DNA of 64,000 bases from Monilinia fructicola (lineage: Eukaryota; Ascomycota; Leotiomycetes; Helotiales; Sclerotiniaceae): positions 687,501-751,500 of the forward strand of contig VICG01000006.1 in assembly GCA_008692225.1 (NCBI GenBank), in the 5' to 3' direction. Below the pieces are notes generated by a model. That model saw only the letters and a program-made list of their open reading frames with translations. It made no database searches and was not told where the DNA came from. The position numbers were made by a program, and so were the translations under genes. This document shows, one piece after another, positions 11,500-23,895 of the stretch; within the stretch, counting starts at the first letter, position 1, and each line of letters begins with the position of its first letter.

Positions 11500-13505
11500 A
11501 TGTCTTCTTATGAGCTCAACAATGTTAAGCCTGATATGCTGCAAGATGTTCAGGTCACCACTGCTACCGGCATTGATTTTGACCAAAGAAACGGAGGAAC
11601 GAGTATAAACGAACGAGGAAAGATATCAGAGGAAGATTATGCTAGTAAAATACAAGATGAGGCAACACTTGCTACCTTTGGGAAAAAACAACAACTGAAG
11701 GTATGATTGACTACGCCACTACACCACCGTGTACACCTTCACTTACCGAAATTTAGCGACGATTCAAATCGTTGTCATCCGTAGGCTTGACATGTGGTTT
11801 AATGTTAACATGGGAAGTAGTCTTGTTGTAAGAATGGCTCTATAGCCCTTTCCATCCAGAAGCAAACAGTAACTTACATGTGAAGCACTCTTCAATTCGG
11901 TCTACAAAACGGCGGCCCTGCTGGCTTAATTTACGGATTCTTGGCGGCATGGTCTGGCTCCATGCTTCAAGCCCTGGTCATGGCTGAGATGGCATCAATG
12001 TTAGTCAATTTTTGGAATCCTCGACTATGATTTGGGAATATAATATACTCATAAAAATAGGATCCCTCTCGCTGGCGGCCCTTTTAACTGGGTTGCTATA
12101 TTATCCCCTCCTTGGTGCAAGAAGTTTCTGAGTTACTTAGCGGGATGGCTTACTATTATTTGTTGGCAAGCTTTTGTTGCAGAAACATGCTATACCGTTG
12201 CTTCATTAATTCAAGGCCTCCTCATTCTCAACTTCCCAGACTATGACCCGAAATTGTGGCAGGCGACTCTTCTCTTTTATGCCATCGCTATCTTTGGGGC
12301 TTTCATAAATACTTTTCTCGGGCGTCTCTTACCACGTATCGAAGCTATGATGCTTATTGTGTACATTTTGGGGTTTGTTGGCGTTCTCATTCCCATAGTC
12401 TACTTGTCACCTCATACACCCGCGGAAAAGGTCTTCAAGACTTTTCAAAATCTGGGTGGATGGGACAGTATGAGTCTCTCATTCTTCGTTGGATGGATTA
12501 CATCTGTCAGTTCCTTTGTGGGCAATGATGGTGCAGATCATATTGGTATGTTTTCCTCTTGCTTCTTGAAAATTTCATCAGGATCAAAATCACAACTCGG
12601 ACTAACAAGTTGATATTTACAGCTGAAGAAATCAGCCAGGCCTCCAAGGTCATACCTTTTAGCATTTGGTTTTCAACCCTGTTCAATGGCACACTAGGCT
12701 TCTCTATGATGATAGCAGTTTTGTTTAGCATCCAAGACATTGTCGCCGCCACCCAATCAAATACCGGATTTCCCTTCATGGAGATCTTCTTGACAGCATT
12801 AGGGTCAAAGAAAGGAGCGAATGCACTGGTACGTCTCGATTCAGAGGTATGAGATATCATTCTAACCCTAAAAGATCATTGTTATCACCGTAGTAAACGT
12901 CTTTTCCGTCAGTAGCGTCTTGGCTACAGCCTCTCGGACTTTGTGGGCTTTCTCAAGAGAGAATGGACTACCATTTTCTAATCGTCTCGTCAAGGTAACA
13001 ACTGACAGAACCAAAAGATTTTCTGCCTCTGAAGTTAACGATAAATATCAAGGTTGATCCAAAAACTCGGCTACCTATCAATGCAATCATAGGAACCCTA
13101 ATAATCAACGTTATCCTAGCACTAATAAGTGTAGGCTCAGACACAGCGTTTGGGGCGTTCTACTCAGTTGTTTTGGCTGCGTACCAATCATCTTTCTTGC
13201 TAGCCTCAAGTGTAATGTTGACAAAGAGGTTGACAACGCCAGCGTCTGAAATGCCATGGGGTCCTTTTCGACTAAGAAAATTGGGTGTACCAATCACTAT
13301 CATCGCCATGATGTACACTTCTATCGCACTATTTTTCTCGTTCTGGCCCGCTTTCTCGACGATCGATGCCGCGAACATGAATTGGAGCTGTTTGATTTTT
13401 GGAGGAGCGATTATCTTCAGCATGATATTCTGGCTTTTACATGGTCGTAAAGTCTATGTGGGTCCCATATGGGAGTTTGAGGGCCAATTTGTCAGAGTGA
13501 ATTAA
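11500..13505 (+). CDS. APC-superfamily amino acid/choline/GABA permease
   Basis: Seven or so exons splice cleanly from MSSYELNNVKPDMLQD at 11500 to a stop at 13505. Introns include about 11701-11757, 11829-11890, 12002-12060, 12545-12622, 12829-12887 and 12993-13051. Seen: a hydrophilic cytoplasmic N-terminus of about 75 residues, then GLTCGLMLTWE, QFGLQNGGPAGLIYGFLAAW, MAEMASMIPLAGGPFNWVA, and about ten further hydrophobic helices, ending RKVYVGPIWEFEG near the C-terminus. The G-G-P motif in the second helix and MAEMASMxPxxGG are marks of fungal APC permeases related to yeast Hnm1/Uga4. It should import nitrogenous solutes across the plasma membrane; the exact substrate is not readable. No frame damage is seen. 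Confidence 0.87.
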
Positions 13506-14537
13506 TCCCTTGCTACGGAATATTGATCTTTGCTGGTATTGAATAGAAGGTAATTAGATGATCCTAATGTTTTTAATGAAAAATTAGACTTTTTATCTTG
13601 CATTTGAAGTAATGCTTCAGCTAATCATACCAGAAGCTCATGGTTCTGAGCAGTTGCATAGAGCCAAGCTTGTCCGGTAAACGCTTCAATCAGACAAATC
13701 GCTTGATTGAAAGTCACCTGTACACGGCTAGTTGGATCTGATGGGGGCAAGACCCTGACCAGCTCGCCCAACAAATACTGTAATGATATATTGCAGTGGG
13801 AAGGACTGATTGATATCCACATTGCCCTGGTAAGTTCGAGAACCCGTTCCGTGGAGCATAATCCACAGTAATAGACATACTTCACCCGTGAATCTAGGTT
13901 CATTCAACATACCTGTGATAGTCTGCCTCCAAGGTTCTATAGAGCCTTATCTCTAACATTAGCTTGTCTGGCGTATTAGACATCCTTATTCGGTAAAAGA
14001 CCTATCAAACCATTTAACATACTACCAACTCGGTACGGGCCGATCCTTTAACCGAATTGGTACTTGTCCACCAAAGCCCGAAAGCTACTAGGTTAGTACG
14101 TTGATGATTTTTGCTGGTTCTCCACCTTGATCAAATCCAGCTCGTTGCATAATCGGTGCATTTGGCCAATTCACTATATTCCCCAATGAGGATAGTGGTA
14201 ACAAGATCATCTCTCACCTGGGCGCTTGAAAAAGCTTTCTCGTGCAATGAATTTGAGCCTGGAAAACTGGTTTCGTAGCGATCGACTCTCGTTGTTCCGA
14301 GTAAACTAGAATTTGGCATCGTCATTGGTCGGCCTAGTGTTGACCAAACGCATCTTTGGATTAGTTAATGCTAGGTCTTGCGACAGATGCCTTGACTAGG
14401 ATATTGCGCTATTTACCGTGTAGAAAATCTGCTAAGACTATTGCAATCACAACTTGTAGATCTCTGAGGGCCAATACTGAAAATAAGTCTTTACTGTTCT
14501 CGACATATTATGTCACTTTAGGAATTGAAAATATTCT
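13506..14537. other. Intergenic; only unassigned short frames
   Basis: Minus-strand frames at 13625-13910 overlap in two registers and may be a broken coding remnant, but no family is recognisable. The rest is non-coding flank of the permease and the AAA ATPase gene. Confidence 0.4.
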
Positions 14538-17500
14538 TCATCCCTCCTCTCCACCAAAATCATCATTTCTCGTCCCATATTTTAGCGCCTTCTTCGCCAC
14601 GTTCCCATCTGGCAACGTGCTCAAATAATCTTTAAATCTTTTCGACATCTTTACTACTTGATCCAAATATTCGCATTTCAATTCTACCTCCTTAGTTCCT
14701 TCTTCCGTAGCTTGGTATTCCGCAATTGCCACTGCTGTTTGGAATGCTATTCACTATTAGCCATTTCCTCACCACACTACAATAAATAGCTGCGATCTCT
14801 TTAAAAAGTAAATAATGAGGTGAAACAGTTGAAGAACAAACCGTTTCTAATCTCCCTACCATTCCACTCCACTTTCTTCAAATCACCATCCTTCTCAATA
14901 TATTTCATCAGATCCCAAGGGACTTTGACATCTTTCCTTTCTCGCTGTATGCGTCTAATCAAAGTTTTCCAAACCTTAATCCGTTTTGTATCATCGAAAC
15001 CTGGATACCAAATTGAGATGTGAATGCGACTTGCGAAGGCTTCGTCGAAGACTCCAACGCGGTTGGTGGTAAGGAACAATATACCTTGGTAGTATTCAAG
15101 GCAGTTGAGGAAGACTGTATTAGCTTGTGTTAGTATAGTAGATATTGGTTCAGAGAGATAGAAGCGAGCGGGGTGGGGCTTGGGATGACGAACTTGCGAC
15201 CAAACTGTTTCGTTGGAAGTCATGAGTTGTCCGTTCTTCAAGGTATACATCTGCTTCATCAATCACAAGAATAGCTCCCCATCTTCGCGCTTTCACCATC
15301 CATCCACGTAGCCTCAACTCTACTGTGTTGGGATCAGTGCCGATATGGCTACAGGTGAGTGAGATTATGGGCCTTTCCGCGAATTCAGCAACGCTTTCTG
15401 GAAATATTGTCAGGCCGTGTACTCAATGGTAGCTGACTTGCTTACCTGCTGTGCATGTTTTACCAACACCAGGAGGTCCTAATCTTGGTTAACATCAGGG
15501 ACTATAAACATAGGCTGCATGTGTTAAGCCACTAATTTTCTTACCATGTAATAATATGATTTGCCCCTCCCCTTTGCCTTCCACAAAATCGCCAGCCCAA
15601 TTCTTCTTTGAATTGCTCTCAACAACAGTCATACCATCTTTGACTACTGCAACCATATCAATATCATGAGGCTTCTGCGCATACCGTTTTGTTAATCCCT
15701 TAAGCAATGGTTTGTTTTCCTCTGGGTCGAGAACGAGGTCATTGATAACTTCCGGGTTGAATGATATATCATGTATTGCATCCATATCAAGTATATCTGC
15801 ACTTGTTAATCAAAAAATCAAGCATTCTTTGATAGTCTCGGAACACGTACCCCATACCATCAGCTTCAGGGCAAATCCCTAACGGCCGTCAATAATTAAT
15901 TCTTCTATCCGAGGCTCAAAGTTGCGCAAAACAGTACTTACCCAAATCTTGGGAGAAAATATAAGATACTGGTGTTCCGGAAGTATCCCAGTTGGATGCA
16001 CAGATTTTAACGGAATATGATCATACTCGGCAAACCTTGGCTCACCCATAGCATCCTCCAGATTTTCACAGAAGTAACATAAGCAGCCTCGAACATGATT
16101 GTTTTTGTTCTTGGCATCCATTTTCTGGAATTTAAATTTTACATCGAGATTTCTGCCATAGAATTCTGGTGTATCAAGCACAACTCGCGAATTGAGCTAA
16201 GAAGTTTGTCAGCGAGCCCCTTGATGATTACTCAATATTTCCTAAACATACTGCTCTTCTCGGATTTCCTATAGTGTACCCATGAAAATGTTTGTGTGAG
16301 ATCGATGTATATTCATAGCATCATTTGCCCCGAGCTATCAAGCGTTCCTGGAGCGGCTGCCACTTATCCTTCTCTATGAAAATTGTTGGATAAACAAGAA
16401 GAGATCTAATCTCCCTCTCCCCTACGAATGGTTGGATTTCTGCTGTAGCGGGGTGTTTTCTAACCGAATAACCATCCGATTGAAGGTCCCATAGCCTAAC
16501 AACCCAAGCTTCAAGTTTGTTTTGGACTGGTCCTGCGGTCGAGCCATCGCAAACAAAGACAGAACGTGGGCAGTTGGCGGGAAATGTTCTCGGAACAGTA
16601 TAGACATCGATTCCTGGTTTAAGGAGCATCCAGACGTATTCAAAAGTACACATTGGACTGCCACCACAAAATTTTAGTCCATTGTGAATTCAAACATATC
16701 TGATGTGAACGGATGAGGCAACTTGAACCATAGGAAAAACCTTAAAGGCTGCCAATTCTCAAACAATTGAGCCTCAAATCGACTTTGATGGAAAGAAGAA
16801 CTTACGGATCTTGCTGATGACGTTTCATCTCAGCCCCGAAGTTTTCCTCAAGAAAACCCAACAGAGCATCGATATGCCGATTACATTCCTCGCGATACCC
16901 ATCCGGATGACTTGATGGATGGCTATCCTTATAAGCTTCTAATTCTTTCCAATACCAAACCATAATATGAAAAGGCTCTGGAAACATTAATGGCTCCCCA
17001 AGCATGCTGTTACCCGGATAGTAAGAAACAACTGCGCGTAGAGCATTAATAAGCAAGGGAGAGTATATGAGCAGTGTTTTCCAATGCTCTCTTCCTCTTA
17101 TTTGATCCTCGATAGACATGTTTTTGAATTTAGGATCCCATCTTTCCACTCTGATCGTTGTTACAAGTTCCATAACCGAGTTAAATTTGTGGGAAATAGT
17201 TGCTGGAAAAGGAGGAAGTGGGGCCCTACCGGGACGTCTAGAAAGAGGCGGCGGAAGAGAGGAGGCTTCATAAAGTACCCCCCCATATTTATTCTGGTAC
17301 TCTACCCGATATGAACACTTTAGTTCTAGATTTTGAGGCTCAATTTCTACTGTTGCATCTCTAATTGGCGAAGGCGATACACTAGTATTAGAAGAACCCG
17401 CGGGCGCATAGATTATTGAAGACGCCCTGGCTTCAACTGGCAATACCCCCCTTTTGGGAAAAACCTCTAAATTGCCAATCTGTTTAAGTTTAATGACTGT

Positions 17501-17826
17501 ACTTTTGAGAGGGGGGCAGTTTAACTTACATTAGAGAGCATGACTCTTGACTTTTGCATGACGGTATGGGCGATTCGATCAGGGGACGCCGTTCTCGATT
17601 CTGCCGATCTACTTGGACGCTCCGAGACCATATCATCGTCTTTCAGCAATTCAGGGTCAGGGACTAAGCTCTCTACTATGATTGACGATTGCTGAGATCT
17701 TGGTAGTGGTGACATTGATATATCGACGCCTGAAGAAACCATCTCTATTTCAATCAATGGCTGAATAGCTGGTAACCGATTTTCACGATTACTGTCCATC
17801 TCGGTTGAGTGATTCGCTATTGACAA
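14538..17826 (-). CDS. AAA-type ATPase with N-terminal DUF7025-like region
   Basis: About nine exons on the minus strand. Seen in order: a polar N-terminal exon (17826-17530), spliced by GTAAGT...TTAG (intron 17529-17467) to an exon with IRVERWDPKFKNMSIEDQIR; then FEYVWMLLKPG with SVRKHPATAEIQPFVGEREI; then YGRNLDVKFKFQKMDAK and HIPLKSVHPTGILPE. The ATPase core follows: HDISFNPEVINDLVLDPEE, Walker A GPPGVGKTCTA (split by an intron near 15500), Walker B AILVIDEADVYLEER near 15270, and sensor-like ILFLTTNRVGVFDEAFASRIH. A C-terminal lid exon ends ALKYGTRNDDFGGEEG. Known: this architecture is a large fungal family of unknown client, distantly like Bcs1/AAA lid proteins. The start could be MDSNREN at 17797; a possible extra 5' exon near 18028 is unproven. 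It faces the DUF7708-like gene. Confidence 0.85.
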
Positions 17827-18180
17827 GTGATCGGTCAGTTAGATAGTATATCTGCGAATAGCCTTTGAACAATGTTGACAGGATGACACTAACAAAAATT
17901 TTCACGGTGCAGGTCAAACAATTGAGCCGCGGATTCCTCGGCGTATACAAATTTAAGCCTATCAGCCGCTCGGTCTTGACTGTCCAACCAACACCAGCCC
18001 TCGTATAATCATAAAGAAGAGTCTCCAATCACACCTGTACTGCAATCTTGAAATACGTTGCACCAAATCCCTCAAAATCTTCCTCAAGATATCGAATGAT
18101 TCGACATCATCGACCTACCATTGTCAACAAACTCTGATTACTATTTAATATTGGTTTCTGCATGAAACAAAGAACCGAGT
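17827..18180. promoter_or_regulatory. Divergent promoter region between AAA ATPase and DUF7708-like gene
   Basis: About 350 bases separate the two start codons. A minus-strand open frame (18028-17789) reads into this region and could be a 5' exon of the ATPase gene; this is not settled. Confidence 0.45.
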
Positions 18181-20325
18181 ATGGATACCAGTGAAACTAT
18201 TGTTGCCCAATATGCTAGAAGTATAGATCCCGTTGTTCCAGTCGAAGAGGCATTGAGGAGAGTCGCAAGGCTACCAGTTACTACCATAGACAGCGAAAAG
18301 GAGGCCTTGTGAGTAGACTGGATGTCCCAGACTTCCGTACAAGACATATTGAATATGTTACGTATCTGTTATTGGAATAGAGCCCTTTTGGAGATCGAAA
18401 GACTTGCCTTGGCAGAAACATGGTGCACCATGACACAAGACTTTGGAATCAGTAAGTTCATACACCTCATAATTATCCTCTCACCTACATGGACGAGACA
18501 ATTGACAACAGAAGGTACATACTCAACCGGGCCACATACATTCGAATCCGTAATCACATTAGTCAAAGAAGCTCAAGACCAGATCAACAATCGGAAAAGA
18601 ATTGGTGGCGGAAAGCCAAAACAGTACTATAACAAATTTGCTAGTAAGCTATACCAGCACAAAAGCGTGTTTGATATGTTTCCAAACACGAACGAGTATG
18701 TCTCGATATTCTGCGGAAGTATTAAGACTTTGGTGAAAGTATGCTCTGTATCGGCTTGTCTTCTGAAAATATAACGGCTAATTATCCAGGCCTCTGTGAA
18801 TTATATAAAGATATCAGAGGGTCTTTCGAAAGCCCTCGATGAGATCAGTGATTTAGTTGACTTTGCAAAAAGGCAGGTAGAGGGGATACCAACAGAGTAC
18901 ACAAGAAGTGCCTTGGCGAGGCTGTATAAAGAAATATTCTTGTATTTGAAAGATTGCACGGATTGGTATAAAAAGAAGAGCAAGAGTGAGAGTTTGGTGG
19001 TGTGTGATATTTCAACCACGTATTGCTAATCCACATTAGTGAGAGCATTGAGATGCTTTAATGAGGATTTCTATGATCGTTTTGAAGATCGAATGAAATG
19101 CATTAAGGATATGGCACAGGCAGTACACGGTGAAACGACGATAGGTGGTATACAAAGTCTTCAGATAATGATTCTTGAGAGCAGAGAACAGCAGAGATCT
19201 CAACTGGAAAGTCTGGAGCAACAGTGACAGGCACAATTCGAAGCAAGTATGACAGAGTGGCGCACATTGCAACAACATATGCTTGAAGGTGGGCCATCCC
19301 TACTGGTTGATTCATCCTAGAACTTGCTCATCTCTATAGGCAATGTTCAACAGCAAATTTTAAAGAACGTGCTCGAGACAATGGATAAAGAATCTGGATT
19401 GCGAGCCACAGGGGTGCTGAAAGGTATCTGGCGCACCGACAGTTGGGAGCGTGAAGGTGTTGAAAGACTTGACATTTTAAGTGTTCAAGAAGCACGACCT
19501 CTGATAGATGCAGATCCGCTTGGAGAAGATCTGGAAATACATTCTTTGGATGAGAAACGATGGTTTTTACGCTCAACCATTTGGGATTCTTCAAAAGACT
19601 TGGAGACCTTCATCAAAGGGAACTCTGTTGACCTTCTGAATACTTTGCCATCCTCAACTTGGGCAGCTACGGCTGTTGCCATGCGACTTCGGGAGTGGCT
19701 TGAGTGTAATGAATGCACATTTTTATGGATTCAGGGAGAAGCTGACCATAAGTATCCTTCCGATCTCTCTGTACTAGCGGGTTCTGTGATTGATGCATCA
19801 ACAACGTCGAAGACACCGATAATTTTCCATTTCTGCGAACCAATCAAAAAGTCTGATCAACGAGAAGGTTTGAGTTTGGAACAAGCATGTGCAATATCTC
19901 TTGTGTATGCACTTATCCGCCAGCTCATTGGTCTTCTTGCACCAGAAATCGATGGGGAGATTGATCTAAGTCCTTCAAGGTTCTCTCCACTCAAGAAACC
20001 CTTGGAAAGCTGGAAAGATGCATTATCGCTGCTCGTGGATCTCTTAACTCTAGCACCCGGAGTCCTTCTGTGTGCCATTGATGGATTCGAGTATATTGAC
20101 TATGGCAAGGGGAAATCAATGTGCAGTGATATCCTAACCGTATTGAATGACAGAAAAAGTTTGGCGTGCAAGGACGGAGTAGTTTTCAAGACCCTTTTCA
20201 CAACAGCCGGTTCTTCGAGGACATTGGATAACTACCTTGGAACAGATGAGACGGTATTCAATGCTGAGCCAAGACGCCAGAGCTATGGGAGGGCTGGGCC
20301 AGGACAGAGGTCATTTCTGCACTGA
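18181..20325 (+). CDS. DUF7708-like fungal STAND-type protein with an in-frame TGA
   Basis: Exons chain from MDTSETIVAQYARSIDPVV at 18181 through introns near 18309-18380, 18451-18513, 18738-18789, 18984-19037 and 19289-19339 to a stop at 20325. Seen: a helical N-terminal domain whose core (KFASKLYQHKSVFDMFPNTN, then YVSIFCGSIKTLVKASVNY) fits the DUF7708 pattern, a coiled-coil-like stretch (SREQQRSQLESLEQQ), and a C-terminal part with WLECNECTFLWIQGEADHKY, in the position where related proteins carry a P-loop-like region, though no Walker A is visible. Odd: a TGA at 19225-19227 interrupts the coiled coil in frame, while splicing and coding quality continue on both sides. Either a nonsense mutation, a readthrough stop or a sequence error. 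Such proteins are often NLR-like in fungi; function here is inference. Confidence 0.7.
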
Positions 20326-20795
20326 ATTGTATATAGTAGGACTATCGCCCAATTTCTGAGCGTGGCTGTTATGCCGTTGTAACCAGCTTAAACAATTCGC
20401 TTGATACTCCCTGTAGCTTCAGACAACTCAGGTGAATATCTCCACTCGCAGCAAGAATAGAAACATATGTCGCCCGAAAGTAATCGGCCGTATACTGATG
20501 GCCACTAGGTACCTCTATGTCAACCAAGGCGGTGAGAAGTTTCCCAGCTCTATCATAAACTTTTGTTGCTGTACAGAGTAGTCTGAGCACGGTCCACACC
20601 GCCTTTTGATATGGCAGAAATGGCAGAATAACCCACTCCACATTGCCCCGCCTCACGCCTCCATTTATTAACCACTTGGCTAGGTACCTAGGTAGTATCC
20701 TAGTTTCTTACTTTTCTGTTGATATCTCAAAACATCTTATACTCTGAACTGCAGTTGCTGTTTGCACTTCATACACATATGTATACGTTATAACA
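20326..20795. other. Intergenic; no gene seen
   Basis: A minus-strand frame (20369-20656, 95 codons) has no recognisable domain. The right end is the promoter of the GNAT gene. Confidence 0.4.
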
Positions 20796-21489
20796 ATGGC
20801 ATCCCAAGTAATAGTCCGCCATGCATGTCGCGAAGGTAATTTTCAAATTATTTACCCCTCTATCCACATCTAATACTACACCCCCACACCCGCTAGCAAA
20901 TATTCAATATTAAATCCTGAATGCCAATCACTAAATACTAAATCTGCACTCAGATATCCCCGGAATCCTCACTCTCATTCAAGAACTCGCAGACTACGAA
21001 CATGAATCCGACTCCGTCCTCGCGACCCCTGAGTCCCTAGCCAGAACCCTCGCTTTCGCGCCCTCGGGTCTCGTATCCCCATCAAACACCACTCCTTCAA
21101 CCGGTGATACTATATCCCCTACACGACCCGCACGATGTCTCCTATTGTTTTCGTCGACTAGTTCCTCGTTAAAGCATGAACCAGTGGGAATGGCGCTGTA
21201 CTTTTACAATTATAGTACGTGGCGGGCGAGCGCGGGAATATATTTGGAAGATTTATATGTGAGGGAGAGTGAGAGGGGAAAGGGGTATGGAGGGAAGTTA
21301 TTGTCCATTCTCGCTAAGGAGGTCGTGGAGATGAAGGGAGCGAGGTTAGAGTGGAGTGTTTTGAAGTGGAATGAACCTAGTATTAAGTTTTATGAAGGGC
21401 CTAGTGTGGGTGCGAAGGCGATGGATGGGTGGCAGACTATGAGGGTTGATGGGGAAGCATTGGTAAAGTTGGCGAGGAAAGCGGAGTAG
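20796..21489 (+). CDS. GNAT-family N-acetyltransferase
   Basis: Two exons, 20796-20835 and 20954-21489, give 191 residues starting MASQVIVRHACRE. Seen: an N-terminal strand and helix (DIPGILTLIQELADYE), beta-4 YLEDLYVRESERGKGYG with the acetyl-CoA pyrophosphate-binding R-x-x-G-x-G pattern (about residues 118-134), LLSILAKEVVEMKGARLEW, and a C-terminal SVLKWNEPSIKFYEG, the motif B region. This matches the diamine/spermidine acetyltransferase-like branch common in fungi, which acetylates small amines with acetyl-CoA in the cytosol; the specific amine is uncertain. The single intron is 118 nt with GTAATT and CAG ends and restores the frame exactly. Confidence 0.88.
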
Positions 21490-21696
21490 TTCCGAAGAGA
21501 AAGGAGGTTTTGTGAAGACTGTCTGGAAAATAGAATAGGAGATATTGGTCTTTGTGCTATCACTTGAGTCACCCAAGCCAGCAATTGTATGGAGATGACG
21601 AACAAGGCTCTCCCCAGTGCTGAATAGTATGCTACATGCTGAAGGTTGCAGCAACCCTAACTTGCAATTTGTTTGACCTGCCGTCCAACAAGCTTC

Positions 21697-22858
21697 CTAA
21701 ATTTTTTTGTCTGCGGTTCCCTCAATTAATCCCTCTTTTGGTGTTTCAAAAAGTTCAGCATCCTTCAATGATGGCTTGGTGATATTTCCTGAAGCAGCTA
21801 GTGAACGTTCTCCTCCCCAAGTTATTGTAAATTTCTTGGTACTCTCATCCCGCACCATTTTTGCTGAAAGGCTCCAGATCATTCCATACATTCTTCGCAT
21901 TGCCCGTGTCCTACTGTGTTTCATCGAGGGATTCTCTGGATTATTTTCCCACGTTCCTTGCTCCCAGTGATTCAAGTTTACTCTAGCTGGGACTAACATC
22001 AATCTCATTCTTTCGCTATCACTTGTGGGTGTATTCGGGGTATGAGAAGTCGCTTCTTTTCGTCTTGGCCGCGGGTCTTCAATGGGTTGCTTTCCTTGTG
22101 CCAGATCCCTCAAAGTATTCCATTCATGTTCGGGTAATGGTGGCAGGACTCGTTCCAGAAGGTTGGCCCACCATTTCCGTTTCATGTTCTCTTTGCGCGC
22201 CGCTGGAAGCGGGCGTCCCCAGGCATTTTTTGCCGGTATTTCTGGTTTGAGTTTTTTGATCTTCCCTCTAATCGATTCCATTGGATTGTTTGCTTGTTGG
22301 CTTGCAAGAAATAGTGTTAGTTCTTTGTGCTCCCGGCGCTGTGATTTGGGCACTTCTTGTGCTCTCTCTATCTCAACGTCCTTTGTCGCATCCAGATTTT
22401 TCGCGATTTGGCTATCAATCATATGTGACAAGGCGGTATCATTTTGTGGTAGCTCATCTTCTCCAGGCCTTAGCAATTGAGAAAGCAATTCCCTCCTTCT
22501 CTCCCCGGCCCGTCCATATGTTCTGAGTAAAACATTTTGCAAATCTTTCGAACTCCCCTCCCGATTTACGCGTTCTAAAAGGTGTAGTTTTTGTGATGTT
22601 TTTTTTAGATCTTTTTAAGAGTTTTTTCAGATCAATTCTTGATCGAAAGTAATCGGTGCCCCAGTATTTTGGATTGAGTTTTTGGGGATTAGGAGGATTG
22701 TATCGTTTGACGATGAGATTGTGCACGTAACTCCGGGCAGCCGGATCAGGTAGATAAGTTGATTCGCGTAGTAGAGCTCGATATTGTTGTCGAAACTTTG
22801 GAAGATATTCCCTTACATCATTAGAAACCTTGTACACAGCTTTAGGTACGGATGACAT
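21697..22858 (-). CDS. LYR motif-containing protein, Cup1-like, with a frame break at an A8 run
   Basis: Two adjoining minus-strand frames form one protein of about 386 residues. The first begins MSSVPKAVYKVSNDVREYLP at 22858 and holds FRQQYRALLRESTYLPDPAA, an LYR-like segment typical of mitochondrial Fe-S/complex I accessory factors. The coding sense passes to another frame at an eight-A run (plus-strand T run 22599-22606) and continues as LERVNREGSSKDLQNVLLRT and YGRAGERRRELLSQLL to a stop at 21697. The total span is one base over a multiple of three, so one A fewer would restore it. No GT donor lies nearby and no intron solves it. The C-terminal half is basic with KRKWWANLLERVLPPLPE. Likely mitochondrial; role inferred from the LYR family only. 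Confidence 0.65.
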
Positions 22859-23740
22859 TGAAGCTCGTTATTTTGGAGATCAGCCAACAATCAAAAGGAG
22901 GAGGAGGAGGAAATAAATGAAGAGAAGTACAAAGGTTTTTTTTTGGAATTTGAAAATATTTTCAGTCAGTTTGGTATTCCAAGGTTGTTCACTGTCCACG
23001 AGTAGCAGAAGATATTGCAGATGCGGATGGTTCTTGAAAACATTGTTGTGGCCTTGAAATAAAGGCATCAAGTTAGGTACAACCTTGGAACCTTGGAACT
23101 TTCAACTCTAGGAATAATTAATACCTACCGGGGATCGAATGAATAAATATAAAGAGTAAAGATATAATCGCATTCGATTTGAACTTCAAATTTATACTGC
23201 AGGTGTTGCAGGTGATATGAAAGATGGTTTGTATGTATGTATGATGCCATTCGTACAAGTAGATGAATCCGGTATGTAGGTCGGATGGACGTCCATCCGA
23301 GCTCGCAGGGACTCGGAAAAAACGTCGGGTGGACTAATGGAGCAAAGATTATAAATTAATAAAACGAATATATATATTTAAATTTAAATTTATTTTAAAT
23401 TTATTATTATTTGATTAATATCTAAATATTAAATATAAAGGAATTATTAATATTATAGAAATAATTTTTAAACGTTTTTAAATTTAATTTATGGATTCGA
23501 AGAATCTTAGTTCATCAATTTGTAGTGTCATGTGATTATTATACCTGTACTATAGGAGGTTAAAAATGCAAAAACATGAACCTTAAATCCTTAGCGGCTC
23601 GTGTGATTGGTCATAAGTAAACAGCGAAAATTTTAATTGGTCGAACATTAGTAAGCAGAAAACCTTAATTTTAATGCCGACATTCCGTTTTGCTTCGGAG
23701 CTAAATTATTCCGGCCACCTGGTGGGCTATTGCGAAAGGT
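22859..23740. other. Intergenic, becoming AT-rich; no gene seen
   Basis: Flank of the LYR gene. Near 23320-23530 the sequence turns strongly AT-rich, and a segment around 23487-23510 (TATGGATTCGAAGAAT) resembles the arms of the foldback element at 24617. Confidence 0.5.
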
Positions 23741-23746
23741 AGTCGA

Positions 23747-23872
23747 CCATTTGGCCTATTCCATTTCGGCCATTCCATTTGGCCTATTCCATTTCGGCCA
23801 TTCCATTTCGGCCTATTCCATTTCGGCCCATTCCATTTCGGCCCATTCCATTTCGGCCATTCCATTCCAGCT
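23747..23872. repeat. Minisatellite of ATTCCATTTCGGCC-like units
   Basis: About nine head-to-tail copies of a 12-15 base unit centred on CCATTTCGGCC, with small length and C/T variants (CCATTTGGCC, CCATTTCGGCCC). It is the left border of the AT-rich island. Confidence 0.85.
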
Positions 23873-23895
23873 ATTTCATATAGGTATTTATTTCG

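Noticed and set aside
20369..20656. 95-codon minus-strand frame between the DUF7708-like and GNAT genes
   Set aside because: No recognisable motif or intron structure.
22595..22612. Canonical -1 programmed frameshift at A-AAA-AAC in the LYR gene
   Set aside because: The heptamer matches a slippery site, but the -1 frame meets a stop within eight codons; the conserved C-terminal part lies in the other frame.
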